Assembly (NCBI GenBank): GCA_000436835.1 | Contig: FR889155.1 | Location: 33,051 to 97,050, forward strand | Reading direction: 5' to 3' | Source: Eubacterium sp. CAG:251 | GTDB lineage: Bacteria; Bacillota; Clostridia; Oscillospirales; Acutalibacteraceae | DNA length: 64,000 nt | Part shown: in pieces, positions 27,848 through 34,607 of the stretch | How the letters are laid out: each line of letters begins with the position of its first letter | Numbering within the stretch: the stretch's first letter is position 1 | Translations under genes and position numbers: made by a program | Notes under the pieces: model-generated | Database searches by the model: none | Told to the model about the DNA's origin: nothing | What the model saw: only the letters and a program-made list of their open reading frames with translations

Positions 27848-28566
27848 TGATTAAAATTGCACACCTTTATCCCGATATGCTCAATCTCTACGGCGACAGA
27901 GGTAATATTATTGCACTTACTAAAAGAATGGAACTTCGTGGTATTTCTACTCAGGTTGACAGAATTACTATGGGTAAATCCTTTAATGCCGACGATTACG
28001 ATATTTTATTTATCGGCGGCGGTCAGGACTTTGAGCAGGACGTTTTGCTTGAGGACTTGAAAAAGGGCAAGGATAAGGAAATTAAACGTGCTGTTGATTC
28101 GGGCAAGGTTATGCTTGCTATCTGCGGCGGCTACCAAATGCTCGGCAAATATTATAAAACTTATGACGGCAAAATGCTTGAATATATCGGCGCTCTTGAT
28201 TTTTATACCGATGGCAAAGAGGAACGTATGATAGGTAATTTTGCTTATAAAACAAAAGAGGGAATAGAGGTTGTCGGCTTTGAAAACCACAGCGGCAGAA
28301 CTTATCTCGGCAAGGGTGTTGAGCCACTCGGCAAAATGATTAAAGGCTGCGGCAATAACGGCGAGGACGGCACAGAGGGTGTCAGGTACAAAAACACTTT
28401 CGGCACATATTCTCACGGTCCTGTTTTGCCTAAAAATCCGCAACTTGCAGATTTGCTTATTTCCTTGGCAGTTAAAAATAAATACGGCTCTTGCACACTT
28501 GAGCCTCTTGATGATGATTTAGAGGATAAGGCAAGATCGCAGGTTATGAAGCTATATATAAAATAG
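27844..28566 (+). CDS. gatD: Lipid II isoglutaminyl synthase, glutaminase subunit GatD
   Basis: Class I glutamine amidotransferase of the CobB/CobQ type that supplies ammonia to MurT. LNLYGDRGNI opens the domain, the catalytic Cys lies in LAICGGYQMLG (residue 94 from this start) and the catalytic His in TYSHGPVLPKNP. The ATG at 27844 overlaps the murT stop and gives the family length of 240 residues; an in-frame TTG at 27838 is spaced better (8 bases) from GGAGGT and may be used instead. The last six residues before the stop, MKLYIK, recur as the first six of the next protein. Confidence 0.94.
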   Translation: MMIKIAHLYPDMLNLYGDRGNIIALTKRMELRGISTQVDRITMGKSFNADDYDILFIGGGQDFEQDVLLEDLKKGKDKEIKRAVDSGKVMLAICGGYQMLGKYYKTYDGKMLEYIGALDFYTDGKEERMIGNFAYKTKEGIEVVGFENHSGRTYLGKGVEPLGKMIKGCGNNGEDGTEGVRYKNTFGTYSHGPVLPKNPQLADLLISLAVKNKYGSCTLEPLDDDLEDKARSQVMKLYIK

Positions 28567-28575
28567 GAGAAAAAT

Positions 28576-29055
28576 ATGAAGCTTTATATTAAGCAAAAGG
28601 TGTTTTCAATCGGCGCTAAGTTTTCAGTTAAAGACGAGGCAGGCAATGACAGATATTTTGTTGAGGGGGAAATTTTAACTCTCGGCAGGAAACTTCATAT
28701 ATATGATATAAATAATAGCGAGGTCGCCTTTGTCCGCCAAAAGCTTTTGACCTTTATGCCTAAGTTTACCGTTGAGGTCGGCGGCGAGGAGGTTGCAGAA
28801 ATAGTTAAGCAACTTACTCTTTTTAAACCTAAGTATTATGTTGACGGCTTGGGCTGGGACGTTGACGGCGACCTGTTCTCCCACGATTATGTTATCACTT
28901 CGGGCAATGATGAAATCGTTTCAATCCATAAGGCATGGATGAGCTGGGGCGATACGTATGAGCTTGATATTTCAGATGATACCGACGAAATAACCGCTCT
29001 CGCAGTCGTTCTTGCGATTGATACCGTACTTGATAACGCAAACAGTAATGACTAA
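28576..29055 (+). CDS. LURP-one-related (LOR/tubby-like) family protein
   Basis: A 159-residue protein of the LURP-one-related family, small beta-barrels related to tubby C-terminal domains (B. subtilis YxjI is another). The pattern of short strands is visible: KQKVFSIGAKFSVKDEAGN, YFVEGEILTLGRKLHI, VAFVRQKLLTFMPKFTVEV, and a hydrophobic C-terminal helix LAVVLAIDTVLD. Function is unknown; scaffolding or lipid binding has been suggested for the fold. It begins nine bases after gatD with GGAGAAA upstream and is probably the last gene of the murT-gatD unit. Confidence 0.8.
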   Translation: MKLYIKQKVFSIGAKFSVKDEAGNDRYFVEGEILTLGRKLHIYDINNSEVAFVRQKLLTFMPKFTVEVGGEEVAEIVKQLTLFKPKYYVDGLGWDVDGDLFSHDYVITSGNDEIVSIHKAWMSWGDTYELDISDDTDEITALAVVLAIDTVLDNANSND

Positions 29056-29084
29056 TGTTTGTAAAATGATTTCAGAAAAAATAA

Positions 29085-29162
29085 TTTACTGTAAAGAGTA
29101 ACGGAAAAAATAAAACCTACTATGGAAAATGGTCAAAGATTAAGACTGTAAAAACCAAATAA
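29085..29162 (+). pseudogene. Remnant of an FN3-domain C-terminus
   Basis: In one + frame this stretch reads VKSNGKNKTYYGKWSKIK followed by TVKTK and a stop. That closely matches the end of the secreted protein at 23014 (TVNGKKIYSSWSKVKSVKTK and stop). A stop codon lies just upstream at 29082 and there is no start, so it is a dead fragment, probably the last piece of a deleted FN3-type surface protein gene. An intrinsic terminator follows six bases later, as it would after the intact gene. Confidence 0.7.
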
Positions 29163-29167
29163 TATTG

Positions 29168-29198
29168 AAAAAAGGCTTGATTTTTCAAGCCTTTTTTG
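29168..29198 (+). terminator. Intrinsic terminator before rpsB
   Basis: AAAAAAGGCTTGA pairs with TCAAGCCTTTTTT over a tiny T-rich loop. It probably belonged to the lost FN3 gene and now ends readthrough from murT-gatD. Its stem contains the -35 box of the rpsB promoter. Confidence 0.88.
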
Positions 29199-29205
29199 TT
29201 ATAAT
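29177..29205 (+). promoter_or_regulatory. rpsB-tsf promoter
   Basis: TTGATT at 29177-29182 and TATAAT at 29200-29205 are 17 bases apart. The -35 box lies inside the stem and loop of the preceding terminator. Transcription would begin near 29212, leaving a leader of about 115 bases ahead of rpsB. Confidence 0.75.
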
Positions 29206-29238
29206 ATCCCAGCATTCGTAGAAATACAAGCGAATACG

Positions 29239-29297
29239 CACACACACGAGTTAAGCCTTAGGTGATTTTTATGGGCTTTTGCCATACTCGGTGTGGA
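29239..29297 (+). promoter_or_regulatory. Structured rpsB leader, possible S2 autoregulatory site
   Basis: The leader can fold: CACACACGAGT (29241-29251) pairs with ACTCGGTGTG (29286-29295) with one bulged base, and inside it AAGCC pairs with GGGCTT. The hairpin ends shortly before the ribosome binding site. Ribosomal protein S2 operons are commonly autoregulated through leader structures, so this is a plausible S2 target; the structure is seen, the role is inferred. Confidence 0.5.
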
Positions 29298-29325
29298 GGA
29301 ATTAACCTTAAAGGAGGAAATAATA

Positions 29326-30066
29326 ATGGCAAACGTAGTTTCAATGAAACAGCTTTTAGAAGCAGGTGTTCACTTTGGACACCAGACAAGAAGATGGAAC
29401 CCTAAAATGGCTGAATACATCTTCACAGAGCGTAACGGCATTTACATCATCGACCTTCAGAAAACAGTTAAGAAGCTTGATGAGGCTTATATGTTCGTTC
29501 GTGACCTCGCTGCAGAAGGCGGCTCAATCATTTTCGTAGGTACAAAGAAGCAGGCTCAGGAGTCAGTTAAGGAAGAGGCTGAGCGTTGCGGTATGCCTTA
29601 TGTTAATGCAAGATGGCTTGGCGGTATGCTTACAAACTTCAAGACTATCCGTGGCAGAGTTGCTCGTCTTGCTCAGCTTAAGGCTATGAGAGAGGACGGC
29701 ACATTTGACCTTCTTCCTAAGAAGGAAGTTGTTGGTCTTGAGCTTGAAATCGAGAAGCTTGAGAAGTACCTTGGCGGTATCACAGAGATGAAGAAGATTC
29801 CTGACGCAATGTTCATCGTTGACCCACGTAAGGAAAGAATCGCTGTATCAGAGGCTATGAAGCTTGGTTTACCAATCGTAGCTATCGTTGATACAAACTG
29901 TGACCCTGATGAAATCGACTATGTTATCCCTGGTAATGATGACGCTATCCGTGCAGTAAAGCTTATCGCAGGCGCTATTGCAAACGCAGTTATCGAGGGT
30001 AGAGACGGTAACGACACAGCAGAAGAAGCTGCTACAGAAGAAGCAAGCGAAGAGGCTGCTGAATAA
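29326..30066 (+). CDS. rpsB: 30S ribosomal protein S2
   Basis: Structural protein of the small ribosomal subunit, 246 residues. The N-terminus MANVVSMKQLLEAGVHFGHQ, the RWNPKMAEYIF segment, the RWLGGMLTNFKT motif and IVDTNCDPDEIDYVIPGND are all standard. An upstream open frame from 29293 is ignored because AAAGGAGG lies properly before the ATG at 29326. The C-terminal 20 residues are Glu/Ala-rich and disordered. tsf follows 39 bases later. Codon use is more biased than in neighbouring genes, as expected for high expression. Confidence 0.99.
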   Translation: MANVVSMKQLLEAGVHFGHQTRRWNPKMAEYIFTERNGIYIIDLQKTVKKLDEAYMFVRDLAAEGGSIIFVGTKKQAQESVKEEAERCGMPYVNARWLGGMLTNFKTIRGRVARLAQLKAMREDGTFDLLPKKEVVGLELEIEKLEKYLGGITEMKKIPDAMFIVDPRKERIAVSEAMKLGLPIVAIVDTNCDPDEIDYVIPGNDDAIRAVKLIAGAIANAVIEGRDGNDTAEEAATEEASEEAAE

Positions 30067-30105
30067 TTTAATATAACATATAACTATTTTTAGGAGGATA
30101 ATATA

Positions 30106-31044
30106 ATGGCATTTACAGCTCAGGACGTAAAGGCTCTTCGTGAGAAGACCGGCGTTGGTATGATGGAATGTAAGAAGGCTCTTGTTGAGGCTGATGGCGA
30201 TATGGATAAGGCTGTTGACTTTCTTCGTGAAAGAGGTCTTGCAGCTGCTGCAAAGAAGGCAACAAGAATTGCTGCTGAGGGCGTAGTTCTTCCTTATTAT
30301 GATGCTGAAGCTAAGAAGGGCGTTGTAGTAGAAGTAAACTCAGAAACAGACTTCGTTGCTAAGAACGAGAAATTTATGAGCTTCGTTGAAGGCGTTGCAA
30401 AGACTATCCTTGCAACAAACCCTGCTGACGTTGAGGCTCTTAAGGAAGAAAAGTTCGACGGCACAGACAGAACAGTTACAGAAACTCTTAATGACCTTGT
30501 CCTTTCAATCGGCGAAAATATGAAAGTTCGTCGTTTTGAGAGAATGGACGGTATTGTTTCAACATATATTCACGGCGGCGGTTCAGTAGGCGTTATGGTT
30601 GGCTTCGACGTTGCTGATGAGTCAAAGGCAGCTACTGCTGAATTTGATGCTATGGGTAAGAATGTTGCTATGCAGATTGCTGCTATGAGCCCTGCTTATC
30701 TTGACGAGGCTTCAGTTCCTGCTGAGGTTGTTGAGCATGAAAAGACTATTCTTGCAGCTCAAATGAAGGAAGATCCTAAGATGGCTTCTAAGCCTGAAGC
30801 AGTTCTTGCAAAGATTGCTGCAGGTAAGATGGGCAAGTATTATAAAGAAAACTGCCTTGTTGACCAGGAATTCGTAAGAAGCGACCTTTTCCAGGGCGAC
30901 GTTAAGGGCTATGTAGCTTCAGTTGCTAAGGAACTCGGCACAGAGATTAAACTTAACGGCTTTATCAGAATGATGAAGGGCGACGGCCTTGAGAAGAGAG
31001 AAGAAAACTTCGCAGAGGAAATCGCAAAGCAAATCAACGGCTAA
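30106..31044 (+). CDS. tsf: Elongation factor Ts
   Basis: Guanine nucleotide exchange factor for EF-Tu, 312 residues. The N-terminal UBA-like domain LREKTGVGMMECKKAL is followed by the core with EVNSETDFVAKN and IHGGGSVGVMVGF, and the C-terminal dimer region EFVRSDLFQG. TAGGAGGATAA precedes the ATG. Together with rpsB it forms a two-gene unit ended by the terminator at 31079; pyrH, its usual downstream neighbour, is 11.5 kb away. Confidence 0.99.
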   Translation: MAFTAQDVKALREKTGVGMMECKKALVEADGDMDKAVDFLRERGLAAAAKKATRIAAEGVVLPYYDAEAKKGVVVEVNSETDFVAKNEKFMSFVEGVAKTILATNPADVEALKEEKFDGTDRTVTETLNDLVLSIGENMKVRRFERMDGIVSTYIHGGGSVGVMVGFDVADESKAATAEFDAMGKNVAMQIAAMSPAYLDEASVPAEVVEHEKTILAAQMKEDPKMASKPEAVLAKIAAGKMGKYYKENCLVDQEFVRSDLFQGDVKGYVASVAKELGTEIKLNGFIRMMKGDGLEKREENFAEEIAKQING

Positions 31045-31078
31045 TCGAAATTTCAAATAAAATTTCATAACCTATCAC

Positions 31079-31114
31079 AACCCGTTAAAACATACTGTTT
31101 TAGCGGGTTTTTGC
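31079..31114 (+). terminator. Intrinsic terminator of rpsB-tsf
   Basis: AACCCGTTAAAACA and TGTTTTAGCGGGTT pair over a three-base loop with one mismatch near the middle, followed by a run of T. It closes the rpsB-tsf transcript. Confidence 0.88.
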
Positions 31115-31179
31115 TATTTTTATGGAATTTCTCACTTGCCGTATTTTATCGCAAAATATCATAACTTTTCAGCCCATTT

Positions 31180-31220
31180 TGCGTAAAAGTTGCGTAAAGA
31201 TTTGCGTAAATTTACGCAAA
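31180..31220. repeat. TTGCGTAAA direct repeats ending in a perfect 20-base palindrome
   Basis: TTGCGTAAA occurs at 31180, 31190 and 31202, and the last copy is the left half of a perfect palindrome (31201-31220: TTTGCGTAAA and its reverse complement). The first two copies are 10 bases apart, about one helical turn. The cluster lies in the 340-base gene-free stretch between tsf and 31385, which otherwise holds only the tsf terminator and A+T-rich sequence. It resembles an iteron or operator cluster, possibly left by an integrated element. Confidence 0.65.
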
Positions 31221-31384
31221 TTTACCTTCTGCGAAGTATTTTTTGCGTCAAGCAAAAATTAATTTATTAATAGGGCTTTTAATTTTAATTAATGTATGAT
31301 ATTATCATATTAATTATGAATAATTTTTTCTTCTCTCATCATAATAATTAATAATATTTTAATTTGAATATGGGAGAGGATATT

Positions 31385-31498
31385 ATGGGAGAACATGGTG
31401 GTGGACCACATATGAATTTTGAAACCATGGCACCAAATCCAGCAAAACCGGGAAAAATGCAAGTTATTGATAATATGCATATTTATTTGGAGGATTAA
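31385..31498 (+). CDS. 37-residue ORF, possible toxin C-terminal remnant
   Basis: A short frame coding HGGGPHMNFETMAPNPAKPG in its first half and IDNMHIYLED at its end. GGGAGAGG precedes the ATG (an alternative ATG is at 31370). The Gly/His/Pro-rich text looks like the C-terminal end of a secreted nuclease or polymorphic toxin domain rather than a free-standing protein, and the next gene, four bases on, looks like an Imm32-type immunity gene. A stop upstream at 31352 cuts any longer toxin frame. I infer a truncated toxin end; I do not recognise the domain with confidence. Confidence 0.4.
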   Translation: MGEHGGGPHMNFETMAPNPAKPGKMQVIDNMHIYLED

Positions 31499-31502
31499 TA
31501 TT

Positions 31503-31757
31503 TTGAAAACAGAAATTGAAATAATACCATACAATTCTGAAAAAGGAATAGAATTTAATTGGGAATATGGTTTCGAAATTAATACATCATTTGATAAGGA
31601 GATATTAATTTCAGCGAATAAGGCTGGTTTGATTTCTTTAGCAAGACATTTATTAACATTAGCACAAGATAGTGTTCCTTCTGGAACTCATATTCATTTT
31701 GATGATTTAAATTCTTTAGAAGATGGTTCTATCGGATTAATTATAGAAAAACTTTAA
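31503..31757 (+). CDS. Imm32-like immunity protein
   Basis: An 84-residue acidic protein. ISANKAGLISLARHLLTLAQ, HIHFDDLNSLEDGSIGLIIE and the short length match what I remember of the Imm32 immunity family, which protects cells against polymorphic toxins by binding the toxin domain. The start is a TTG at 31503, nine bases after GGAGG; the longer frame from 31419 has no support. Base composition is more A+T-rich than the housekeeping genes nearby, which suggests transfer. The small frame just upstream may be the end of the matching toxin. The family call is from motif memory, not a search. Confidence 0.55.
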   Translation: MKTEIEIIPYNSEKGIEFNWEYGFEINTSFDKEILISANKAGLISLARHLLTLAQDSVPSGTHIHFDDLNSLEDGSIGLIIEKL

Positions 31758-31799
31758 ATAAAAAGTAGGAACACAAGGAAACGATTTTATTGTACCAAA

Positions 31800-31826
31800 T
31801 AGGGCAGAGTGGCAGCCACTCTGCTT
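31800..31826. repeat. GCAGAGTGG hairpin
   Basis: TAGG followed by GCAGAGTGGC, one base, and GCCACTCTGC: a perfect ten-base inverted repeat. The layout (TAGGG then a GC-rich hairpin) resembles the hairpins at 43297, 43928 and 44745, so it may be a variant of the same intergenic family. It has no T run after it. Confidence 0.6.
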
Positions 31827-31855
31827 TAGAAAAATAATAAGAAAGGAATTTTCAA

Positions 31856-32170
31856 ATGGATAAATTTAGTTCAATATTAGCAATTAAAGATGCAATTGCT
31901 GGTGAAACATATAGTGGCTCACTTGATGTATATGTAGCTCACAATAAAATGGTATATATTTATAAAAATATATATGTAAAAGTTTATTATGATACTGCGT
32001 ATGCACAGATGTGTGTAGAAATTGTATGGGAAGATGATATATCACAACCTGCTTATAAAACTATAGGACTCCATGGAATATATAATACTAATTTCCAACA
32101 GTTTACATATCTAAATGGAATACTCAAATGGGATGACAATAATAATATCATTGCAATAAGATTTAATTGA
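31856..32170 (+). CDS. Hypothetical protein next to the immunity-like gene
   Basis: A 104-residue protein I do not recognise. It has no Cys, no signal peptide and no membrane segment; it is rich in Tyr, Ile and Asn, with alternating hydrophobic stretches (GSLDVYVAHNKMVYIY, VKVYYDTAYAQMCVEIVW apart from one Cys) that suggest a beta-rich fold. AGAAAGGAA precedes the ATG and a strong terminator follows at 32197. Its place after an Imm32-like gene and its small acidic character fit a second immunity protein, but that is only context. Confidence 0.6.
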   Translation: MDKFSSILAIKDAIAGETYSGSLDVYVAHNKMVYIYKNIYVKVYYDTAYAQMCVEIVWEDDISQPAYKTIGLHGIYNTNFQQFTYLNGILKWDDNNNIIAIRFN

Positions 32171-32196
32171 GAAATTATTAAAACTAATATATTTTA

Positions 32197-32238
32197 AACA
32201 ACTGCACTGAAATTTTTCAGTGCAGTTGTTTTTTTTGT
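32197..32238 (+). terminator. Intrinsic terminator after the 31856 gene
   Basis: ACAACTGCACTGAAA pairs with TTTCAGTGCAGTTGT and a run of eight T follows. It ends the immunity-like unit. Confidence 0.93.
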
Positions 32239-32240
32239 TA

Positions 32241-32968
32241 AAAATGCAATTTGCTTGTCGAAAAATGCAAAGTATATTGAAATCACTGAAAAGAGGATAT
32301 GGAGATATTTCAATCATTGGGCATACGATGCAGCGGATATACTTTCTATGCCCAACAGGAGCTGGTTCATTATTGTTCTTAATAGACTGACTGAATTATG
32401 TAAAGATGAACAAGAAAAATAAGAGACTCCGTATATTGTCATGTTCGATGAATATGGCAATATCAAGGTTTTAAAGCGGTTCAATATACCCGTTTTAAGG
32501 CGAAAATAGGTGTTATACCATTCTCGTGTACAGTGTGTCTTGAGTAGGTTATCCGTTAGAGAACCGAGCCATGTGGAGAGCGCGGTTCTGTTGACTAAGG
32601 TACACAAGTAAAAGTGTGAAAATGCATGAAAAATAAGGCTTTTCCGAGGGCTTGGACGTAAATCCAGGCTCTTGGATTTTCTTTATTTTAGTAATTGAAA
32701 ATAGCCATTTTTGTATAGTTGAATAGATAGAACTATTTGTTGAAGAAATTATTGACCAATATGCAAACGAAACTGCATCTGTAAGTTTGTTGATTCCAGC
32801 ATCCATTATTTCTGATAAAACTTGTATGAAACTGAGAAGTCACATATTGAAAGATTCAAGATTGTTAACAGTTAAGGTTGTCTTATTTATAGGACAGCCC
32901 TGATTTTTGTTTAATATGGAATTTTTTTCATTCTCCCGTTCGTCTTGCAAATTGTGTTTATATATGTT
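32241..32968 (+). other. Gene-free stretch with decayed coding fragments
   Basis: No intact gene is seen over about 730 bases. One + frame is open from about 32225 to a stop at 32420 and encodes FNHWAYDAADILSMPNRSW and a Leu-rich end; the same frame continues after the stop (YIVMFDEYGNIKVLKRFNIP, stop) and again as REPSHVESAVLLTKVHK with a stop at 32607. The last piece resembles the SHVExxVLL end seen in RNA m5U methyltransferases. These look like pieces of a dead mobile-element gene. Hairpins with short T runs occur at 32660-32684 and 32876-32910 and may terminate transcription. Confidence 0.45.
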
Positions 32969-33047
32969 ACACTTACTATGAGTTAACACCTACTATTCAG
33001 TGTGACACTTACTATGCAGTGTATCACTTACTATTTAGTGTGACACT
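32969..33047. repeat. 19-base tandem repeats, each an imperfect palindrome
   Basis: Three full 19-base units (32986-33004, 33005-33023, 33024-33042), a 17-base unit before them (32969-32985) and a 5-base partial after. The consensus is ACACTTACTAT-nn-AGTGTG, with ACACT and AGTGT as inverted arms. A possible promoter (TTGCAA at 32945, TACACT at 32968, 17 bases apart) runs into the array, which ends 46 bases before the ATG at 33093. The layout suits a cluster of repressor sites at the start of transcription. Confidence 0.75.
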
Positions 33048-33092
33048 GCCGACTGAATAATTGAAAATATAACAATGAAAAGAGGTAAATTT

Positions 33093-33569
33093 ATGATTTG
33101 TAAAAATTGTTCAACTAATTATGATGACAATGCCCCTTACTGCCCATACTGCGGCGCACCTAATGATATGGCTCATGGCAGTCAACAAAGCCAAAATGAA
33201 TATTATAACCCTAATGCACAGCAGGGCGGTCAATATTATTACAACGGTCAGCCGAATACGCAGCAACCTAATTATCAATATCAGCAGCAGGATATGAATT
33301 ACAATCCTCAGCAGATGAATACTGAGCCTACTAAGGAAAAGATTGTAGCAGGTTTGCTTGCAATATTAATTGGCACTTTGGGTATTCATAAATTTTATCT
33401 CGGATATACTAAAAGCGGCATTATTATGCTTCTTGTATCACTTCTTACTTTTGGAGTCGGCGCACCTGTTATGGCTGTAATTTCGCTTATTGAGGGTATA
33501 CTTTATTTAACAAAGTCAGACGCAGAATTTTATCAAACCTACGTTCAAAACAAGAAGGAATGGTTTTGA
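33093..33569 (+). CDS. Zinc-ribbon and TM2 domain membrane protein
   Basis: A 158-residue membrane protein. Residues 1-22 are a zinc ribbon (CKNC and CPYCG). A Gln/Asn/Tyr-rich linker of about 55 residues follows, then a TM2 domain: KEKIVAGLLAILIGTLGIHKFYLGY, a short turn, and a second hydrophobic helix IIMLLVSLLTFGVGAPV. TM2 proteins are widespread in Firmicutes with no settled function. AGAGGT lies six bases before the ATG at 33093; the earlier ATG at 33075 has no such site. Expression may be controlled by the tandem palindromes just upstream. Confidence 0.82.
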   Translation: MICKNCSTNYDDNAPYCPYCGAPNDMAHGSQQSQNEYYNPNAQQGGQYYYNGQPNTQQPNYQYQQQDMNYNPQQMNTEPTKEKIVAGLLAILIGTLGIHKFYLGYTKSGIIMLLVSLLTFGVGAPVMAVISLIEGILYLTKSDAEFYQTYVQNKKEWF

Positions 33570-33946
33570 AAAGCAAAACTAAAAATAAAATTGCGATAAG
33601 TGCCGTTTCAATTGCGATTGTTGCGGCGGCTTTAATTTGCATTTATCACTTTTTCTTTTCAACTGCGGCAATTAAAGGTGAAAAGCTTATGGACGAATAC
33701 CCCTCGCCAAATTCAGCTTATACCGTTGAAATTTATCAAAATGACGGCGGCGCAACTACCGGTTATGCAGTTCTCGGCGTTTTGCGCAAAAAGTCCGATT
33801 CCTCATACGCTCGCAATATTTATTGGGAAAATAATACCGACAGCGCAGAGGCTCAATGGCTGGACGATGATACAGTCATAATCAACGGCAGAAAAATCCC
33901 AAACGTCCTAAAGGATAAATACGATTTTAGGTATAGTAAGAATTAA
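33560..33946 (+). CDS. DUF5412-like membrane-anchored protein
   Basis: A 128-residue protein with one N-terminal membrane helix (AISAVSIAIVAAALICIY) and an extracellular domain with YPSPNSAYTVEIYQNDGGAT, IYWENN and DDDTVIINGRKIP, which I take to be the DUF5412 family, of unknown function. The frame overlaps the TM2 gene. The first ATG (33560) is too close to AAGGA; a TTG at 33566, six bases after it, may be the real start. It is probably cotranscribed with the TM2 gene. Confidence 0.65.
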   Translation: MVLKSKTKNKIAISAVSIAIVAAALICIYHFFFSTAAIKGEKLMDEYPSPNSAYTVEIYQNDGGATTGYAVLGVLRKKSDSSYARNIYWENNTDSAEAQWLDDDTVIINGRKIPNVLKDKYDFRYSKN

Positions 33947-33977
33947 CTTAGACAATCATATAGAAAGGAGCGATATT

Positions 33978-34268
33978 ATGCCTACTAAAAATGAAATTGA
34001 AAAATCAATAAAAGAACTTCTTGTTCGATACAATGCGGAATATGCGCTCCTTTTCGGCTCGTACGCAAGGGGAGAGCAGACGGAAAATTCCGATATTGAC
34101 GTGCTCGTTTTCGGCGGAGAAAATTTTAAAAAGTCAAATATATTTGCATTTGCCGAAGAACTTAGGCGAATAACAGGTAAAAGTGTTGACGCTTTTGAAA
34201 TTTGCGAGGTTGATAAATCAACTCCTTTTTATGAAAATGTTATGAGGGAGGGCGTTAAAATAGCATGA
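33978..34268 (+). CDS. MNT-type nucleotidyltransferase antitoxin
   Basis: A 96-residue minimal nucleotidyltransferase. The catalytic pattern GSYARG, six residues, then DID is complete, and the second acidic site lies in VDAFEI. In MNT-HEPN (type VII) toxin-antitoxin pairs the MNT protein neutralises the HEPN ribonuclease by adding AMP groups to a tyrosine next to its active site. GAAAGGAG precedes the ATG. Its last four bases overlap the HEPN gene (ATGA). MNT stands first here; many studied pairs have HEPN first. Confidence 0.88.
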   Translation: MPTKNEIEKSIKELLVRYNAEYALLFGSYARGEQTENSDIDVLVFGGENFKKSNIFAFAEELRRITGKSVDAFEICEVDKSTPFYENVMREGVKIA

Positions 34269-34603
34269 AAAAATCTGATAATGAAAGAATTAAAAAGATT
34301 ATTGATATTTGGTCCTCTTTACAGCTGCAAATTAAAGAACATTCAATAACTAAAGAAAATTTGCTTAATGATGAATTTTTGCAATGGGCAGTGACTACTC
34401 CGCTTTATAATATCGGTGAGCAGGTTTATAAAATCAGCGATGATACCAAAAAACAGTATCCTGATATTATTTGGAGTATTGTAGCAGGTCTAAGGCATAG
34501 ATTGGTTCACGATTATGAGGGAATTAATTGGTCAATAATTGTTGAGGTTATATTCGATGAAATGGACGATTTTGTTAACTCAATAAAGCAAATAATAGAA
34601 TAA
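34265..34603 (+). CDS. HEPN domain ribonuclease toxin (DUF86, HepT-like)
   Basis: A 112-residue all-helical HEPN protein of the DUF86 type. The ribonuclease motif is Arg77-x4-His82, and Tyr84 makes up the R-x4-H-x-Y form in which the Tyr is the AMPylation target in characterised HepT/MntA pairs (LRHRLVHDY). Toxins of this group cleave tRNA or mRNA and slow growth. All key residues are present, so the pair appears intact. It is translationally coupled to the MNT gene. A terminator follows. Confidence 0.88.
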   Translation: MKKSDNERIKKIIDIWSSLQLQIKEHSITKENLLNDEFLQWAVTTPLYNIGEQVYKISDDTKKQYPDIIWSIVAGLRHRLVHDYEGINWSIIVEVIFDEMDDFVNSIKQIIE

Positions 34604-34607
34604 AAAA

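Noticed and set aside
32548..32610. Group II intron domain V at the AGAACCG...CGGTTCT stretch
   Set aside because: The catalytic triad and tetraloop pattern are not present and no intron reverse transcriptase is seen; a decayed coding frame explains it better.
32969..33047. The tandem repeats as a CRISPR array
   Set aside because: The 19-base units abut with no spacers, and no cas genes are near.
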